From: Emiliania huxleyi CCMP1516
Lineage: Eukaryota > Haptophyta > Isochrysidales > Noelaerhabdaceae
Reading direction: 5' to 3'
Assembly: GCF_000372725.1 (NCBI RefSeq)
Contig: NW_005196900.1
Coordinates: forward strand, 218,133-282,132
DNA length: 64,000 nucleotides
The position numbers and the translations under genes were made by a program. How positions within the stretch are numbered: position 1 is the stretch's first letter; each line of letters starts with the position of its first letter. This document shows, piece by piece, positions 30,745-41,272 of this stretch. The notes beneath the pieces were generated by a model that was not told where the DNA came from, ran no database searches, and was given only the letters and a program-made list of their open reading frames with translations.

Positions 30745-32994
30745 ATGTCCCGCCATCCCGTGAGAGTGGTGATCCGGGACCGGCCGGTGAGTGGAGGCGG
30801 CTCTTCCGTCGAGCTTGGTGCGGATGGGAGGACGGTCCGCGTGATCAGTGCACAGCGCTCAACCTCCTTTAGCTACGACACAGTCCTCGACGGAGCCTCA
30901 CAGGAGCGCACGTTTGAGGAAGTCGGCCGGCCTCTGTGTGAGACTGTCATGCAGGGGGTGAACGCCACCGTCCTTTGCTACGGCCAGACGGGCGCCGGAA
31001 AGTCCTTCACCATGGTTGGGAATGGCCAGGACTACCACACGCGCGGCATCTTGCCTCGGGCCCTCGCCTCCATCTTTCGCGGGGTTGCCGACCGTCCCGA
31101 GTACGAGTACACCCTACGACTTCAGTGCCTCGAGATTTACAACGATTCAATGTACGACCTCTTGTCGACCCTGCCCGGCGCCCAGCGCAGCGAGCTCTCC
31201 CTGTCCTCCTCCTCGGAGGTGGTCGGCCTGACCTCGCCGAAGGTCAGCTCAGAGCAGGAGGCGCATAAGCTCGTTTTTGAGGCGGAGGCGAACCGGGCGG
31301 TGGAGCAGCATAAGCTGAACGCTCGCTCGAGCCGGTCGCACGTGCTGTACATGCTGCTGGTCGAGCGGCGCTCACGCGTCGACTCGTCCGGAGCCGTCCT
31401 CAAGTCGCGACTCACGCTGGCCGACCTCGCAGGCTCCGAGCGCCTAAAGAAGTCCGGCGACCACGGTGACGAGGGCTTTCAGCCACCCTCGTCCCTGAAC
31501 CTGACTGGGGTGGCTCCGACGCGGCAGCAGCGGCTCGCGCGTGAGTCCATGTGCATCAACAAGTCCCTCTCCTTCCTTGAGCAAGTCGTGATTGCGCTCG
31601 GCAGCAAGAGGCCGAGCGGACACGTCCCTCATCGCTCCTCGCGGCTGACCGCTGTGCTGCGCGACTCGCTCGGCGGCAACTGCAGGACGGTGCTTATAGC
31701 AAACATCCGCACGGACGACGTCCACGTCGAGGAGACCTTCAGCACTTGCCGCTTTGCGCAGCGGATGGCCGGCGTGTCCACGACGGCCACCGTCAACACC
31801 GACATTGTGCGGTCGCCCGAGGAGGAGCTGCGCCGGTGCCGCGGCGAGCTGGCGGACCTAAAGCGCGAGCTTGCGATGCACGACCAGCTTGCTGGCCGGA
31901 CGTCGGTCGCCTACTCGGGCGCTTTCTCTTCGGCGGAGCGAGACGAGCTGCGAGCTCAAATCCAGGGGTTCGTGGCGGGCGGCCCGGAGGCGAGGCTAGA
32001 GCCGAGGTCGCTCCGCCAAATCAACGAAGCCTTCGCCATCTTCAAGCAGCTCATCCGTGAAGGAGAGGACCAGCGCAGCGCAGCGAGCAGCCAATGGGAG
32101 TGCCCCAGGTGCGGTGCTGCAGCCGCCGAGGCAGGCCCGGCCGACGAGCCCGCAGTCATCCTCAGCGCCACCTTCGAGACACCGGCGCCCGAGGTCGTGC
32201 TGGTCGGCGATGACTCCGCGACAGGCTTTGCGGTGGGGGAGGCGCCGGCGGACGCGCGGCCAAGCGATGGCATCACAGTTGTCGCCGCCAGAGCGACGAA
32301 TCCTCCGTCGTCGTCGCCCGCAGCCGAACCGTCGCGAGGAGCCGAGGGCGCGTCTAGTCGAGGCGCGACAGCCGGCAGCTCGCGCGACCAAGCGTACGAC
32401 ACCTTCAAGGCGGGTCCAGGCAGAGAGCTTGCCATTGCGCTTGCCGAGGGCAAGAAGGGGCTGCGCGAGAAGCGGGTGGTCGTGCGGCAGCTGTCCCAGG
32501 ACGTCAACGCGGCGACGCGGACGATCGGCGAGTGCAAGGACCTGCTCGAGCGGAAGCGGCAGCACCGCTCCGGTGGCGGCGCCGAGAGGTCCACGTCGGC
32601 GGACGGAGAGCCAGTGGACGTGATCGACGAGGAGGAGTATCTCTGCCTCACGCGCCTCAAGGCGACCAAGCATGCATATCGCGAGGCTTTTGACAGGCTG
32701 GTCGAGGCACGCGCGCAGGTCGATCTAACCGAGCAGGTGGTCGAGACTTGCCGCGCGCAGCTTGTGGCTGACTTTGAGGCGTGGGGCGGTTCCGATCTGG
32801 GTGGGGAAGCGGCCACCCCTGCGGTCAGCGCAGATTCTGGCCCCGACGAGGCGCTCGACCAGGACGAGGAGTACGAGGCGATGGCGGAGGAGCGCATCCT
32901 CAAGGCGGATCCTGAGTCGCTCGCCTTCTTCAACGCTGTCAGGCAGGCCCAATCCTCGGGCCGCTCTCCAGCGCGGACGATCCGGCGGCGGTGA
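30745..32994 (+). CDS. Kinesin-9 (KIF9/KLP1-like) axonemal motor, intronless
   Basis: A single exon of 749 residues with an N-terminal motor: P-loop GQTGAGKSFTM (~residue 82), switch I NARSSRSH, switch II DLAGSERL, and CINKSLSFLEQV and HRSSRLTAVLRDSLGGN. The neck after the motor (EEELRRCRGELADLKREL, AMHDQLAGRT, then a RQINEAFAIFKQLI helix) is characteristic of kinesin-9, which acts in cilia/flagella, including the central pair. The stalk contains QWECPRCGAAAAEAG, a possible zinc knuckle-like pair of cysteines, then disordered sequence and coiled coils (e.g. KRVVVRQLSQDVNAATRTI). A flagellar kinesin fits a haptophyte with a flagellate stage. It is notable for having no introns although neighbours are intron-rich. 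Convergent with the RimP-like gene. Confidence 0.93.
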   Translation: MSRHPVRVVIRDRPVSGGGSSVELGADGRTVRVISAQRSTSFSYDTVLDGASQERTFEEVGRPLCETVMQGVNATVLCYGQTGAGKSFTMVGNGQDYHTRGILPRALASIFRGVADRPEYEYTLRLQCLEIYNDSMYDLLSTLPGAQRSELSLSSSSEVVGLTSPKVSSEQEAHKLVFEAEANRAVEQHKLNARSSRSHVLYMLLVERRSRVDSSGAVLKSRLTLADLAGSERLKKSGDHGDEGFQPPSSLNLTGVAPTRQQRLARESMCINKSLSFLEQVVIALGSKRPSGHVPHRSSRLTAVLRDSLGGNCRTVLIANIRTDDVHVEETFSTCRFAQRMAGVSTTATVNTDIVRSPEEELRRCRGELADLKRELAMHDQLAGRTSVAYSGAFSSAERDELRAQIQGFVAGGPEARLEPRSLRQINEAFAIFKQLIREGEDQRSAASSQWECPRCGAAAAEAGPADEPAVILSATFETPAPEVVLVGDDSATGFAVGEAPADARPSDGITVVAARATNPPSSSPAAEPSRGAEGASSRGATAGSSRDQAYDTFKAGPGRELAIALAEGKKGLREKRVVVRQLSQDVNAATRTIGECKDLLERKRQHRSGGGAERSTSADGEPVDVIDEEEYLCLTRLKATKHAYREAFDRLVEARAQVDLTEQVVETCRAQLVADFEAWGGSDLGGEAATPAVSADSGPDEALDQDEEYEAMAEERILKADPESLAFFNAVRQAQSSGRSPARTIRRR

Positions 32995-33286
32995 TCGGCG
33001 ATGCGTCCAGTCTAGGCTCACGCGGGAGGGGTCGACGCGAGAGCGAGCAGCGAGCGGGCGGGAGCGAGGCCGCAGCGCACGCAATCTCGGCATGGCTGTG
33101 TGTTGACGCGTTCGGCGGATCTCGGAAAGGGGAGGAGGTGTCTGAATACATGCAGTTATGAGACATTTGTGCAGCGCCGGTGGGCCGTGGCAATCGACAA
33201 CACAAAAACGACACTATTTTCACATAGTAGTAGAGGGGAATAGCGCGACAGCGATAGAGCAGAGTCCTCTCCTAACTACTGCACGC
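32995..33286. other. Convergent spacer
   Basis: No gene. Sequence is less GC-rich toward 33140-33290 and should contain both 3' ends. Confidence 0.5.
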
Positions 33287-33865
33287 TCAGTACGGGTCAC
33301 CCTTCTCTCGCTTCGCGCTCGGCAGCCGCACCTCGGCCACCAGCTCGCGCGGCAGCTTGAGCACCCTCCCCTTGAGGTTGAGCAGCACGTGCTCGCCGTC
33401 GCGGCCGAGCAGCGTGCCCTCGTGCACGGTCCGCTTCTTGTACTCCTCCGTTAGCGTGGCCTGAACGCCAAAGCCCTTAAAGGCGGCATAGTCGGCGTCG
33501 CTCCGCAGCACGTCCGACACGCCGGGACTCGCCACCTCGAGCATGTATGGCGGGAGCTCGACCGCTGCGTTCGCCTCCCAGTCGTCGAGCCGTTCGCTCA
33601 GCCGGCGATTGAGCGCGACGAGGTCGTCGACGCCGCCGCTCGCGAGCACGCTCAGCTTGCCGCGCGCGAACGCGACGTCGTCCACTGCCAGCGCGAGATC
33701 GGCTGCCTCCTCGTCGACTATCTCGAGCAGCTGCGGCCACGCCTCCTCAAAGCCGGCGGGCACACACATGAGGCACGGCAGAGGCCGTGGCGCGAGGCGG
33801 GCCGGGTGAAGCGCCAGCGCTGGTGCGATCAATGCCGTGAGGCAGGCGAGGAAGCGCGCAACCAT
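33287..33865 (-). CDS. RimP-family ribosome maturation factor, probably organellar
   Basis: An intronless frame of 192 residues. RimP binds the small ribosomal subunit during its assembly; in algae and plants it is typically plastid-located. The sequence shows a hydrophobic N-terminus (MVARFLACLTALIAPALALH) suited to a signal/transit peptide. The core follows: DVAFARGKLSVLASGGVDDL, LNRRLSERLDDW, then YMLEVASPGVSDVLRSDADY with the family VASPG turn. A C-terminal SH3-like part (YKKRTVHEGTLLGRDGEHVL, LNLKGRVLKLPRELVAEVRL) completes it. Length is slightly above bacterial RimP, as expected with a presequence. Start at 33865 is the first ATG. It is divergent from the next gene, with only 245 bp between start codons, implying a shared promoter region. 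Confidence 0.85.
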   Translation of the reverse strand: MVARFLACLTALIAPALALHPARLAPRPLPCLMCVPAGFEEAWPQLLEIVDEEAADLALAVDDVAFARGKLSVLASGGVDDLVALNRRLSERLDDWEANAAVELPPYMLEVASPGVSDVLRSDADYAAFKGFGVQATLTEEYKKRTVHEGTLLGRDGEHVLLNLKGRVLKLPRELVAEVRLPSAKREKGDPY

Positions 33866-34110
33866 TTAGCGAGGTGTAGCCAGTTTTCTTTTTTCTCTTT
33901 CTCTTCTCCTCGCACATACAAAGAAATCCAGGCTAGCTATGAACGCGTTCCGACAAAACCTCGGTCTTTTCTTTTTCATCCGACAGAGAGCGTTGGCCGC
34001 TTTGTGTATCTCGAGACCTCGAGATAAGGCCGCCCGCAGTCAAGAATTGGCTCCCCGAGGGCGCGGTGAGAAATTGGCTTTCTTTTGGCGGGCAACAGAG
34101 AGCAGTGTAC
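33866..34110. promoter_or_regulatory. Divergent promoter between RimP-like and mitochondrial-type gene
   Basis: 245 bp separate the two divergent ATGs. It contains pyrimidine-rich tracts (33888-33908, TTTTCTTTTTTCTCTTTCTC) and the CTCGAGACCTCGAGAT partial palindrome at 34008-34026. A shared regulatory region is inferred from position only. Confidence 0.45.
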
Positions 34111-35636
34111 ATGCTGCGCATAGCGCTGCGCCCAGCGTCAGCAAGGTGCCGTGTGAGGTTGCTGTCGAGCGGACGCACATCTGGGCCGGGCGTGCCGGGC
34201 GGTCGTGGGGTCCAGGGGCCAGCCGGCCCGAATGTTCGCAGCGGCGGTGGCAGCGGTGGCGGAGGCAGTGGCGGCGGTGGCAGCGGCAGCGGTGGCAGCG
34301 GCAGCGGTGGCGGCGGCAGCAGTGGCAGCGGTGGCCATGCAGCGGGCGTCGCCGACAGCGAGGCGGCCGGCCACTGGGGCTTCTCAAGCCCGCGCGCCTC
34401 CGCCGCGTCGGCGGATCATGTACGCCACGTCGTCTCCGAGCGGCTTCACGTCCTGAGCGACACGATCAGCGCGTCCGTCTCGCAGCAGCAGCGCGAGGAG
34501 ATGGAGCGACTCTTCAAGCAGACGCTCAACGAGCGGTCGCGCGCAGTGGCCGCGGCGCTGTGCGGCGCGCTCATCGTCTTTGGCGGCATCGCGTTTACCA
34601 ACCGGCAGCGCGCCCGAGAGATCGTGGTCGAGGAGCTGTCTCAGGCCGCGTCGGGCACGCTCGGCGACGAGAAGATGCAGATGCAGGCGACCGCCCTGAC
34701 GCTGCAGACGCTGCGCGCGCTGCTGCAGGACGAGGTGACGCAGCAGCGGTCTGTCGGCTTTGTCGCCGCCCTCGCAGAGCACCCGACCACGCGCGCCGCG
34801 CTCCTCTCGCTGCTCGTGTCGGCGCTCAAGGACGAGGCGGTGCTCAAGGAGGCGCTGCAGCTGACCCTGTGGGTGCTCGGCCGCGACGACACGCGCGACG
34901 TCGTCATCACCGCCCTCATCGCAGCCCTCACATCCGAGGCACCGCCAAACACCCACCACACAACACCCGCAGCATCCCCGCAACAAACCCACGGCGACGG
35001 AGAGGAGGCGAGGGAGATGGGGCCCGTGCCCCGCGTCCCGCCGCGGCCGTGACCGCCCGCCCACGCCCCGCCCTCCCCAGGCCTTCCTCGAGGCTGCGGG
35101 CGAGTTCGCGGTCCGGTGGCTCGAGCGGCCAGAGGTGCGCGAGGCGGTGTCCGAGGTGCTGCAGTCTTCGAGCATGGCCGTGCTCGACAATGAGGAGGCG
35201 CGCGGCAAGGGCGGGGCTCGCAGCGTGCCGAGGAGGCGTCCGTCACACCCCCGCCACGCGCCCCCAGGTGCGCGGCGAGGCGCGCCAGCTGGTGCAAGCG
35301 CTGCTCGAGCAGCCGCACCTGCAGGCAAAGACCGGGGAGCACCTCTGGGCAGCCATGAAGGGAGGCATCTTCGGGCTCGGGTACAAGAAGTCGACGGAGC
35401 CCGTGCCGGCCGCGGCGGCTCACCCGGAGGTTGCGGCGGCGACGGAGAAGCTGTCCAAGCCGCCGCCGCTCGCGCCGGGCGAGGCGGAGGCGGAGGCGTC
35501 TGCAGGTGCGAGGGCGGCTGGCGAGGCTGGAGCGCCGCTGGAGGGAGACGCGCCCCTGATGCGAGAGCTGCAGCTCGTGCGGCACGCGTCCGAGGCGCGT
35601 CAGGCGTCCGCCCGCCGCAGCGAGGGCGAGACGTGA
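34111..35636 (+). CDS. Putative mitochondrial membrane protein with Gly/Ser linker, unknown function
   Basis: Exons 34111-34938, 35081-35197 and 35268-35636 give 437 residues. The N-terminus MLRIALRPASARCRVRLLSS is arginine-rich and lacks acidic residues, like a mitochondrial presequence. A ~45-residue Gly/Ser linker ([13 protein letters not shown] type) follows, then a helix and one clear membrane segment (AVAAALCGALIVFGGIAF). Downstream are amphipathic helices (TLQTLRALLQDEVTQQRSV.., LEAAGEFAVRWLERPEVREA) that resemble repeated helical modules. The C-terminal ~70 residues are Ala/Glu-rich. The function is not recognised. An upstream in-frame ATG at 34066 exists but would bury the presequence. 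Both introns have GC donors and phase 0. The second, 35198-35267, begins GCGCGCGGCAAGG while the next exon begins GTGCGCGGCGAGG. Confidence 0.75.
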
Positions 35637-36286
35637 CGCCGCCGAGTTTGCGCCCCGGGCCTGCCTTGTGGCGCTTGCAGCCTGAACCGCCGTCGAGCGA
35701 TTAGCGCCAGAGTGACCGTCGGGAGCGCACAGAGGTTAGCTCCACGCTGCAGTCGAGTGTCGAGCCGTGGATTGGAACCATGGATCTCGACCCGGCGTGG
35801 CGAGACTGGTCGCTGCCGGCCCCGCTTTTTCGGCTTTGTGACACTTTGTGAGCCCCAAAATAGATCTGCATCTGGAAACCCCACAGGCTGCGTGCACAGG
35901 GTCACAGCGCCCGCGGTGCGCCGGCCCCCGAGCCTCAGCGCTCAGCCACACGACACACCCAGATTCACACACACCCCGCGCGCCGGGCAACGGGGCAACC
36001 CCAGCGTCACTTGGAGCACTTGGAGTGCAGTCATTAGCCTCACATCCAGGGCCGGGGAGCTGAGAAGCGCACCTAGCGGGCCGGATGATCGTCATATACC
36101 GTTTTTTTTTAGGGTGCGCACGGTGCAACGAGCGACCCATGTTTCGCAGCGGTGCGCACGAGGGTCGAGGCGTGCACAGGTCATATGCCACAAGTCACAT
36201 CGACAAGTCACACACTCACACACTTGGCCGACCGCATCCGCCGCTCGCTCCCACGCACGCACGTAGTGACTCTGGTCAGGGCACCG
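35637..36286. other. Intergenic with dispersed repeat copy 2 of 3
   Basis: 36010-36092 is the second copy of the CTTGGAGCACTTGGAGTGCA repeat (others at 26331 and 58800). A T run at 36102-36110 follows. Remaining sequence has no gene; the apparent frames at 35712-36266 on both strands lack homology and cross the repeat. Confidence 0.55.
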
Positions 36287-37630
36287 TCACCCCTCGCCAT
36301 TCTCGTCCTCGTCCGTCTCCTCCGGAGACAACGGGACCGCGCCGGGGTGCAGCCCGGATGGGACGATGCTCAGCACCTGCTCAATCATCTCGTCGAGCAT
36401 CGCCTCCTGCGCCAGCTCGCGGTGCGTCTGAGCGAGTACCGGGCTCGCCTCGAGCTCGGCGTGCCTCCCCGCCTGCGCGAGCGCATGCTCGAAAAGCGCA
36501 TCCGCACAGAGCTCGTCGAGCCACTGCGCCGCGTGTCGCTGCAGGATCAGCGGCTCTGCTCTCGTCGCCACCAGCTGCGTGAACCTCTCGAGAATTAGAG
36601 GCTCGATCACAGTCGCCACGGCGCGTTCGGTCACAAGCTCACGCTCCTCCGCCTCACGCCGCCGCGCGTGCGCACCTCGCACCTCCCGGAGCGCCGCACG
36701 GGCGACGAGCTCAATGTGTGGCTCGAGGAGCAACTCGAGCGTGCACTGGCTGAGCGTCTCGGACCTCCACTTGTAGATGAGGCCGGCTGGCCCGCCCCTG
36801 AGCACGTCGGCCAACAGTGGCGGAGTGTCGTTTGTCCAGACATAGCGAGGCAGGGTCACGGTCGCCTCCCGATCTCTCGGTGAGGCTGCGCTGCTGCGAT
36901 AGCGCGCTCCCTCTAGCTCCTCGCGCATCACCTCGGTCAGCAGAGAGGCGAACACCCGCTCCGCTCGCATCTGCGCGGTGTAATCATGCGCGACTGCCCG
37001 GAGCGCAGCCAGCACGGCCGCACGGCCCTCCTCGGCGAGGACATCGGCGGTGACGGCACGCGCGAGCTCGAGCACGAGACCCTCCTGGCCGGTCGCGCCG
37101 CCTATCGACGACCGGCGGCGGCGCAGTGGCACCCGCCTCGCCACCTCGGCGCGAATCGCCTCCTTGACGACGGAGGGTAGCAACGGGCGAACTGCCTCGT
37201 CCCTCAGCCCAAGCCACATCGCCTCGATAGCTTCGCCCTGCGCTTGATGTCGCGGTGGTGCCGGTGCCGGTTCCCCCAGCGTGCCAAAGCCTTTGGATAG
37301 TGGGACGGACCGAGGCTCCGAGCTGGGACGCGACCGACTCTCGAGGCTGGGTAAAGGAGCATTTCCTCCCAATCCGGGGTTTGCAGGTTCATCCTGATGC
37401 GCCTGCTGCAGCGCCTGCCTCAGCATTGCCTCTCGCCGGGCAGCCGCCTCAAGATGCCGGCGTGCGCTCCTCAGCTCATCCCGCAGCGATGCCACCTCAA
37501 CCTCCCTCTCAACTACGGCGATCGATGGAGCTCCCGGGCTGAGAACACGCTGCTTCCACCATGGAATCTCGCTCGTGCCCGCTGGGGACGGCGGGTCGGA
37601 GCCGGGCGGCCACTCGGACCGGAGCGGCAT
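36287..37630 (-). CDS. Orphan 447-residue helical protein
   Basis: A complete intronless frame from ATG 37630 to the stop at 36287. The N-terminal ~100 residues include a coiled coil (REVEVASLRDELRSARRHLE, AAARREAMLRQALQQAH), then a proline/serine linker. A long helical domain follows, rich in Ala/Glu/Arg (RDEAVRPLLPSVVKEAIRAE, ELARAVTADVLAEEGRAAVL, RERVFASLLTEVMREELEG-like and LVATRAEPLILQRHAAQWLD). It has repeated LLxEVxxEEL-style helices. The acidic tail ends ETDEDENGEG. Composition and third-position GC support coding. No family is recognised; a cytoskeletal or flagellar role would be only a guess from the neighbouring kinesin-9. Confidence 0.72.
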   Translation of the reverse strand: MPLRSEWPPGSDPPSPAGTSEIPWWKQRVLSPGAPSIAVVEREVEVASLRDELRSARRHLEAAARREAMLRQALQQAHQDEPANPGLGGNAPLPSLESRSRPSSEPRSVPLSKGFGTLGEPAPAPPRHQAQGEAIEAMWLGLRDEAVRPLLPSVVKEAIRAEVARRVPLRRRRSSIGGATGQEGLVLELARAVTADVLAEEGRAAVLAALRAVAHDYTAQMRAERVFASLLTEVMREELEGARYRSSAASPRDREATVTLPRYVWTNDTPPLLADVLRGGPAGLIYKWRSETLSQCTLELLLEPHIELVARAALREVRGAHARRREAEERELVTERAVATVIEPLILERFTQLVATRAEPLILQRHAAQWLDELCADALFEHALAQAGRHAELEASPVLAQTHRELAQEAMLDEMIEQVLSIVPSGLHPGAVPLSPEETDEDENGEG

Positions 37631-39093
37631 GACCCACTACAATGTATCCCGGTCCTGCACGTTCGGTTACCGCCGGAACGCACGAACATGATGAACCCAC
37701 ATTACCGGTGCATGTGCATGTTGCTTCACAGCCTTGTGATCTGTGATCTGTGAGGGTCCGCCCGCAGGCGCATTTTGTGCCCGGTGCCGAACCTGTCGGA
37801 CCTTGAGACAGCATTGTGGATCCCTGGGCGAGGGTGGTGGCGTCCCCGTCGGGAAGGGCTGAGCCCTGGCTGTCAGGCTGTCAGGTGCTGTCAGGTGATC
37901 TGTCGGGCTGTCGGGCAGCTGTCAGGCACTGTCAGGTGCCTCTGTCAGACCAGCTGTCAGGTGCTGTCAGTGCTGTCGGGTGCTGTCGGGTGCGTGTCTG
38001 ACAGTCGAGGGGATCTGTAGCTGTCGGGTGCTGTCGGAGCTGTCGGGTGTTGCTGTCAGACGCTGTCGGAGCTGTCGGAGCTGTCAGGCTGCTGCTGCTG
38101 TCAGACGTTGGGCTGTTGCTGTCAGGTGCTGTCAGGTGGTGCTGTCGGGGTGCTGTCAGGCTCTGACACACACCAGCAACACTTATGACACTATCAAGAG
38201 GAGACCAGCAGGACTCTACTGGCGGCTACGCAGCTGCCCCCCTCCTACGGCGTGATCACGCCGGCGGCGGCGGCCGCCTGAGGAGCGCAGAGGGCGGCGC
38301 AGGCGCAGGCGGCGGCGGCGGCACAGACGGCGGTGGCCACCCCCACCCAGACGCCGGCATATGGCTGTAGGGCCCCAGAAGGCTAGCTGGTAGCTTCATT
38401 TGTAGTAGCACACAGCCGCCGGTGATAGAGAGGGGTCCGCAGAGGTGGGGCGGGAGGGTTGAAAGAGAGACCCATGACCATCCCATGACTACATGGACAT
38501 GGACATGGACCACACTCACATGCACATGTCTTTGCATGTAATTTTGTTACACCCTCATGGGGCACAAGAAAGAGGCTCTACGGGGTCTGTGTACGGTCTG
38601 TGCTGCTGTCGGGCTGTCAGCGCTGCTGTCAGACCACTGTGTGCTGTCGGGCTGTCGGGCAGCTGTCAGGCTGTCACGTTAGGGCCTGACAGCGACGGGA
38701 CCCCTCGACTGTCAGACTCTGCTGTCAGACTGTCAGATACGTGCTGTCAGACTGTCGGAGAAAGTGCTGTCAGCGCTGTCGGGCTGTCGGGCACTGTCAG
38801 GGGCGCTGTCCGGGGTTTGCTGTCAGGCTGTCAGACCAGGGCTCAGGGGAAGGGCTGTCTGTAGTGTCGAACAGTGGCCTTGTTGAGAAGAAAAGAAGGC
38901 CAAGAGGTGTGCGCAGACCTTGTGCGTACCTTCTATGTTATTGAGAAGAAATACGTCCCGCACATCCTAGCATCCAGATACATTGCGGTTGGAGCGGCGT
39001 GCTACTACGTAGGCCTAGGGGCCTCTAGGGTCCGTCAAACGCACTCTCCTGACCAGGGCAGGTTTTGGAAGAATTCAACTTCACGACACCTCA
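37631..39093. repeat. Gene-free region with CTGTCRGG minisatellite in two blocks
   Basis: 37865-38165 and 38595-38845 are degenerate tandem arrays of GCTGTCGGG/GCTGTCAGGT, roughly 8-11-nt units in irregular order. They are separated by ~430 bp of single-copy sequence that includes (GGC)n-like repeats at 38265-38340 and ATGGACATGGACATGG at 38492-38508. Frames through the arrays are artefacts of repeat periodicity. No gene is supported. Confidence 0.75.
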
Positions 39094-41272
39094 TCAGACG
39101 CAGCTCTCTGCTGCCATGGCCTCCACCAGAGCGCGCGCCTCGCCCTCCCCTAGCACCCGCGCGAGCAGCGCAACGAGCCCCTCTCGGGTGGCGAGCAGCT
39201 GCGCCTCGCGCAGCCTCGTGAGCGCCTGCTCCGGGCTCTGCGCGTCCAGAAGCGCCTCAGCGCCGCGCCCGAGGCAGGCACCGTCGCCTGGTCGCGCCGC
39301 CTCGACAAAGGCCACGCAGAAGAGACACCAGTTGCGCGCCGCGTCGCCGCAGGTGGTGGCGTGGTGGCGGCGGAACTCGTACGTGCCCGTCTTGAGCACC
39401 GCCTCGACGTTGAGCGACGCCAGCCGCCCCGGTGTCACCGCGAAAAGGCGCTGCACGCGCTCCTCCTCGCTCGCCAGCGCGCAGCACTCGCCACGCCACA
39501 GCGTGTGCGCGCGACGCAGGAAGGCCGGCGCGTCGAGCAAGTGCGGCGGTAACGGCCTGTGTCCTCCCTGCGCCCACGGCTTGTCGCTAAAGGAAAACTC
39601 GGGCCCCGTGGCATAGAGCGGCGCACACCAACGGTCACGCCGCACCCACGAGCGAGTCAGCGACGCGGCAACGTGCTCGAACTGCAGCCAGGCGCAAAAG
39701 ACGCTCAGGAGCTCGCGCGCGCACAGCAGCTCGCCGCCCCCCTCGGAGGAGCGCACGTTGACGTGGCAATGCAGCATGGCCGCCGCGCCGCGCTCGCCGC
39801 AGTCGGGTGCCGCGCAGCCGCGCCAACGCAGCAGGGCGGCTGCGAGACGCACGTCGGCGAGGGCTCCGCGGCCCAGCCGCAGCTCACGCGGCGGCGGCGG
39901 CGACTTGAGCTCGACGGAGGTGCAGCCCTTGCGCCGCACCTGCGTCAGGAGCGCCCCAGAGTCGGGAGGGCACCAGAGTCCGCATTCCGAAGCACCGCGG
40001 GAGCACGAATACGGGGACTACGCCGGCATGCAGCGGAATACGTGTGCGGCGCCGCACCATCAGCTCAGCCCATTCGGCCGGCGCTGGCGGCACGGCGACA
40101 GCGCAGGCCGCCGCGGCAGAGGCGGGCAAGAATGGCTCAACCGACGGATCGACCGCCACCGACCAGTGCTCGAGCCGCGCCTAATTAGCTCATCCATTTC
40201 AATTGATTGACAGCACCCCGCCACCGGCCAGTGCTCGAGCCGCGCGCCGCCAGGCCCGCGGCGGCGATCGCCGCGCGCAGCTCGCTCTTCTTGGTAAAGT
40301 GCTCGGTCCGGTCGGGCGGGACCACCAAGAGCTCGAGCTCTAGAGTTGCACTCACCAGCTTACGGACGGGTTGTGGGAGATCGGGAATTCCATACAGAGA
40401 GAAGTGGCTTCGATGCGCGGCCGGGAGATGCGGGAGGGCGGGCGGGCCGAGCTCCTACGCCAAAGCCGCGCGAACGCAGCGCAGGTGGCAGGAGGGAGGC
40501 GTACTCTGCCTCGAATCGCTGTGCGTCGCTGAAGGCGGGCACGAGTGCGGCGGCGGCCTCACTGATCGGCGGCGGCTCCAACGTCGTGAGCGCCATCCAA
40601 GTCACCCTGCGCTCGGAAGGCGCGCCGTGGACGTGCAGCACCGCAGCGGCCTCGCCGACGTCAGTGGCGCCGCAGGGCAACAGCGCACATCGCCACAGTT
40701 TCGAGCCGTTTCCGCCCGCAGGCAGCCTCAGCTCGAGCTGTGGTGCGGTGCCACGCCCCTCGGCGAAGGCGGCCAGATCGCCCGAGCCGCACTCTCGCGC
40801 CTCGAGCCGCCAGCCGGCGCCTGTAGTGCCGATCTCGGGTCGATCTCGGGTCGATCTCGGGTCGATCTCGGGTCGATCTCGGGTCGATCTCGGGTCGATC
40901 TCGGGTCGATCTCGGGTCGATCTCGGGTCGATCTCGGGTCGATCTCGGGTCGATCTCGGGTCATGCACGTTGTGTTCGCCTCGTGTGATGTTGCGAGGCT
41001 CGAGTCAGTCTCGGGTCGGTCGGTCTCGGGTCGATCTCGGGTCGATCTCTGTCTCGTGTCGGTCTCGGGTCGGTCTCGGATTGGCCTGTAGTGCCGTCGC
41101 GCCCGCCCCAGCTGTCGGGCCACAGCACGCTGACTCTCGTGTCCTCGGGGAGCGCCTCCGCAGGCGCCGCGAACCGAAGCACGGCCGGGTTGTCTGGGTC
41201 GACAGCCGCCAGCATGCGCAGCCCGTACTGCGGCGCCTCGTGCAGCCAGGGGCGCTCGCTGGTGCTCGGCAT
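39094..41272 (-). CDS. Putative amidoligase-domain protein, 5 exons
   Basis: Exons 41272-41086, 40820-40476, 40339-40248, 40180-40058 and 39939-39094 give 530 residues with consistent phases (1,1,0,0). The last exon looks like a eukaryotic amidoligase (COOH-NH2 ligase) domain. LHCHVNVRSS (~residue 305) sits where these enzymes have the HxHV motif. QFEHVAASLTRSWVRRD fits the E..R helix, and VLKTGTYEFRRHHATTCGDA followed by NWCLF matches the late strand/W pattern. Such ligases form amide bonds on peptides or modified amino acids, but the substrate here is unknown. The N-terminal ~250 residues are unassigned. Intron 1 (40821-41085) is filled with an 11-nt minisatellite. Introns 1, 3 and 4 carry duplicated junction sequence. 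Donors: GC, GT (or GC six bases on), GC, GT. Gene structure is firmer than the family call. Confidence 0.62.
40829..40961. repeat. 11-nt intronic minisatellite (GATCTCGGGTC)n
   Basis: About twelve perfect tandem copies of the 11-nt unit GATCTCGGGTC lie inside intron 1 of the amidoligase-like gene. Degenerate units (GGTCTCGGGTC, GTCTCGTGTCG) continue to ~41080. No spacer structure, so it is not a CRISPR array. Confidence 0.95.

Noticed and set aside
39884-40159. Separate small gene starting at 40159
   Set aside because: Its sequence joins in frame with upstream exons across a clear duplication-type intron, so it is an internal exon of the amidoligase-like gene.
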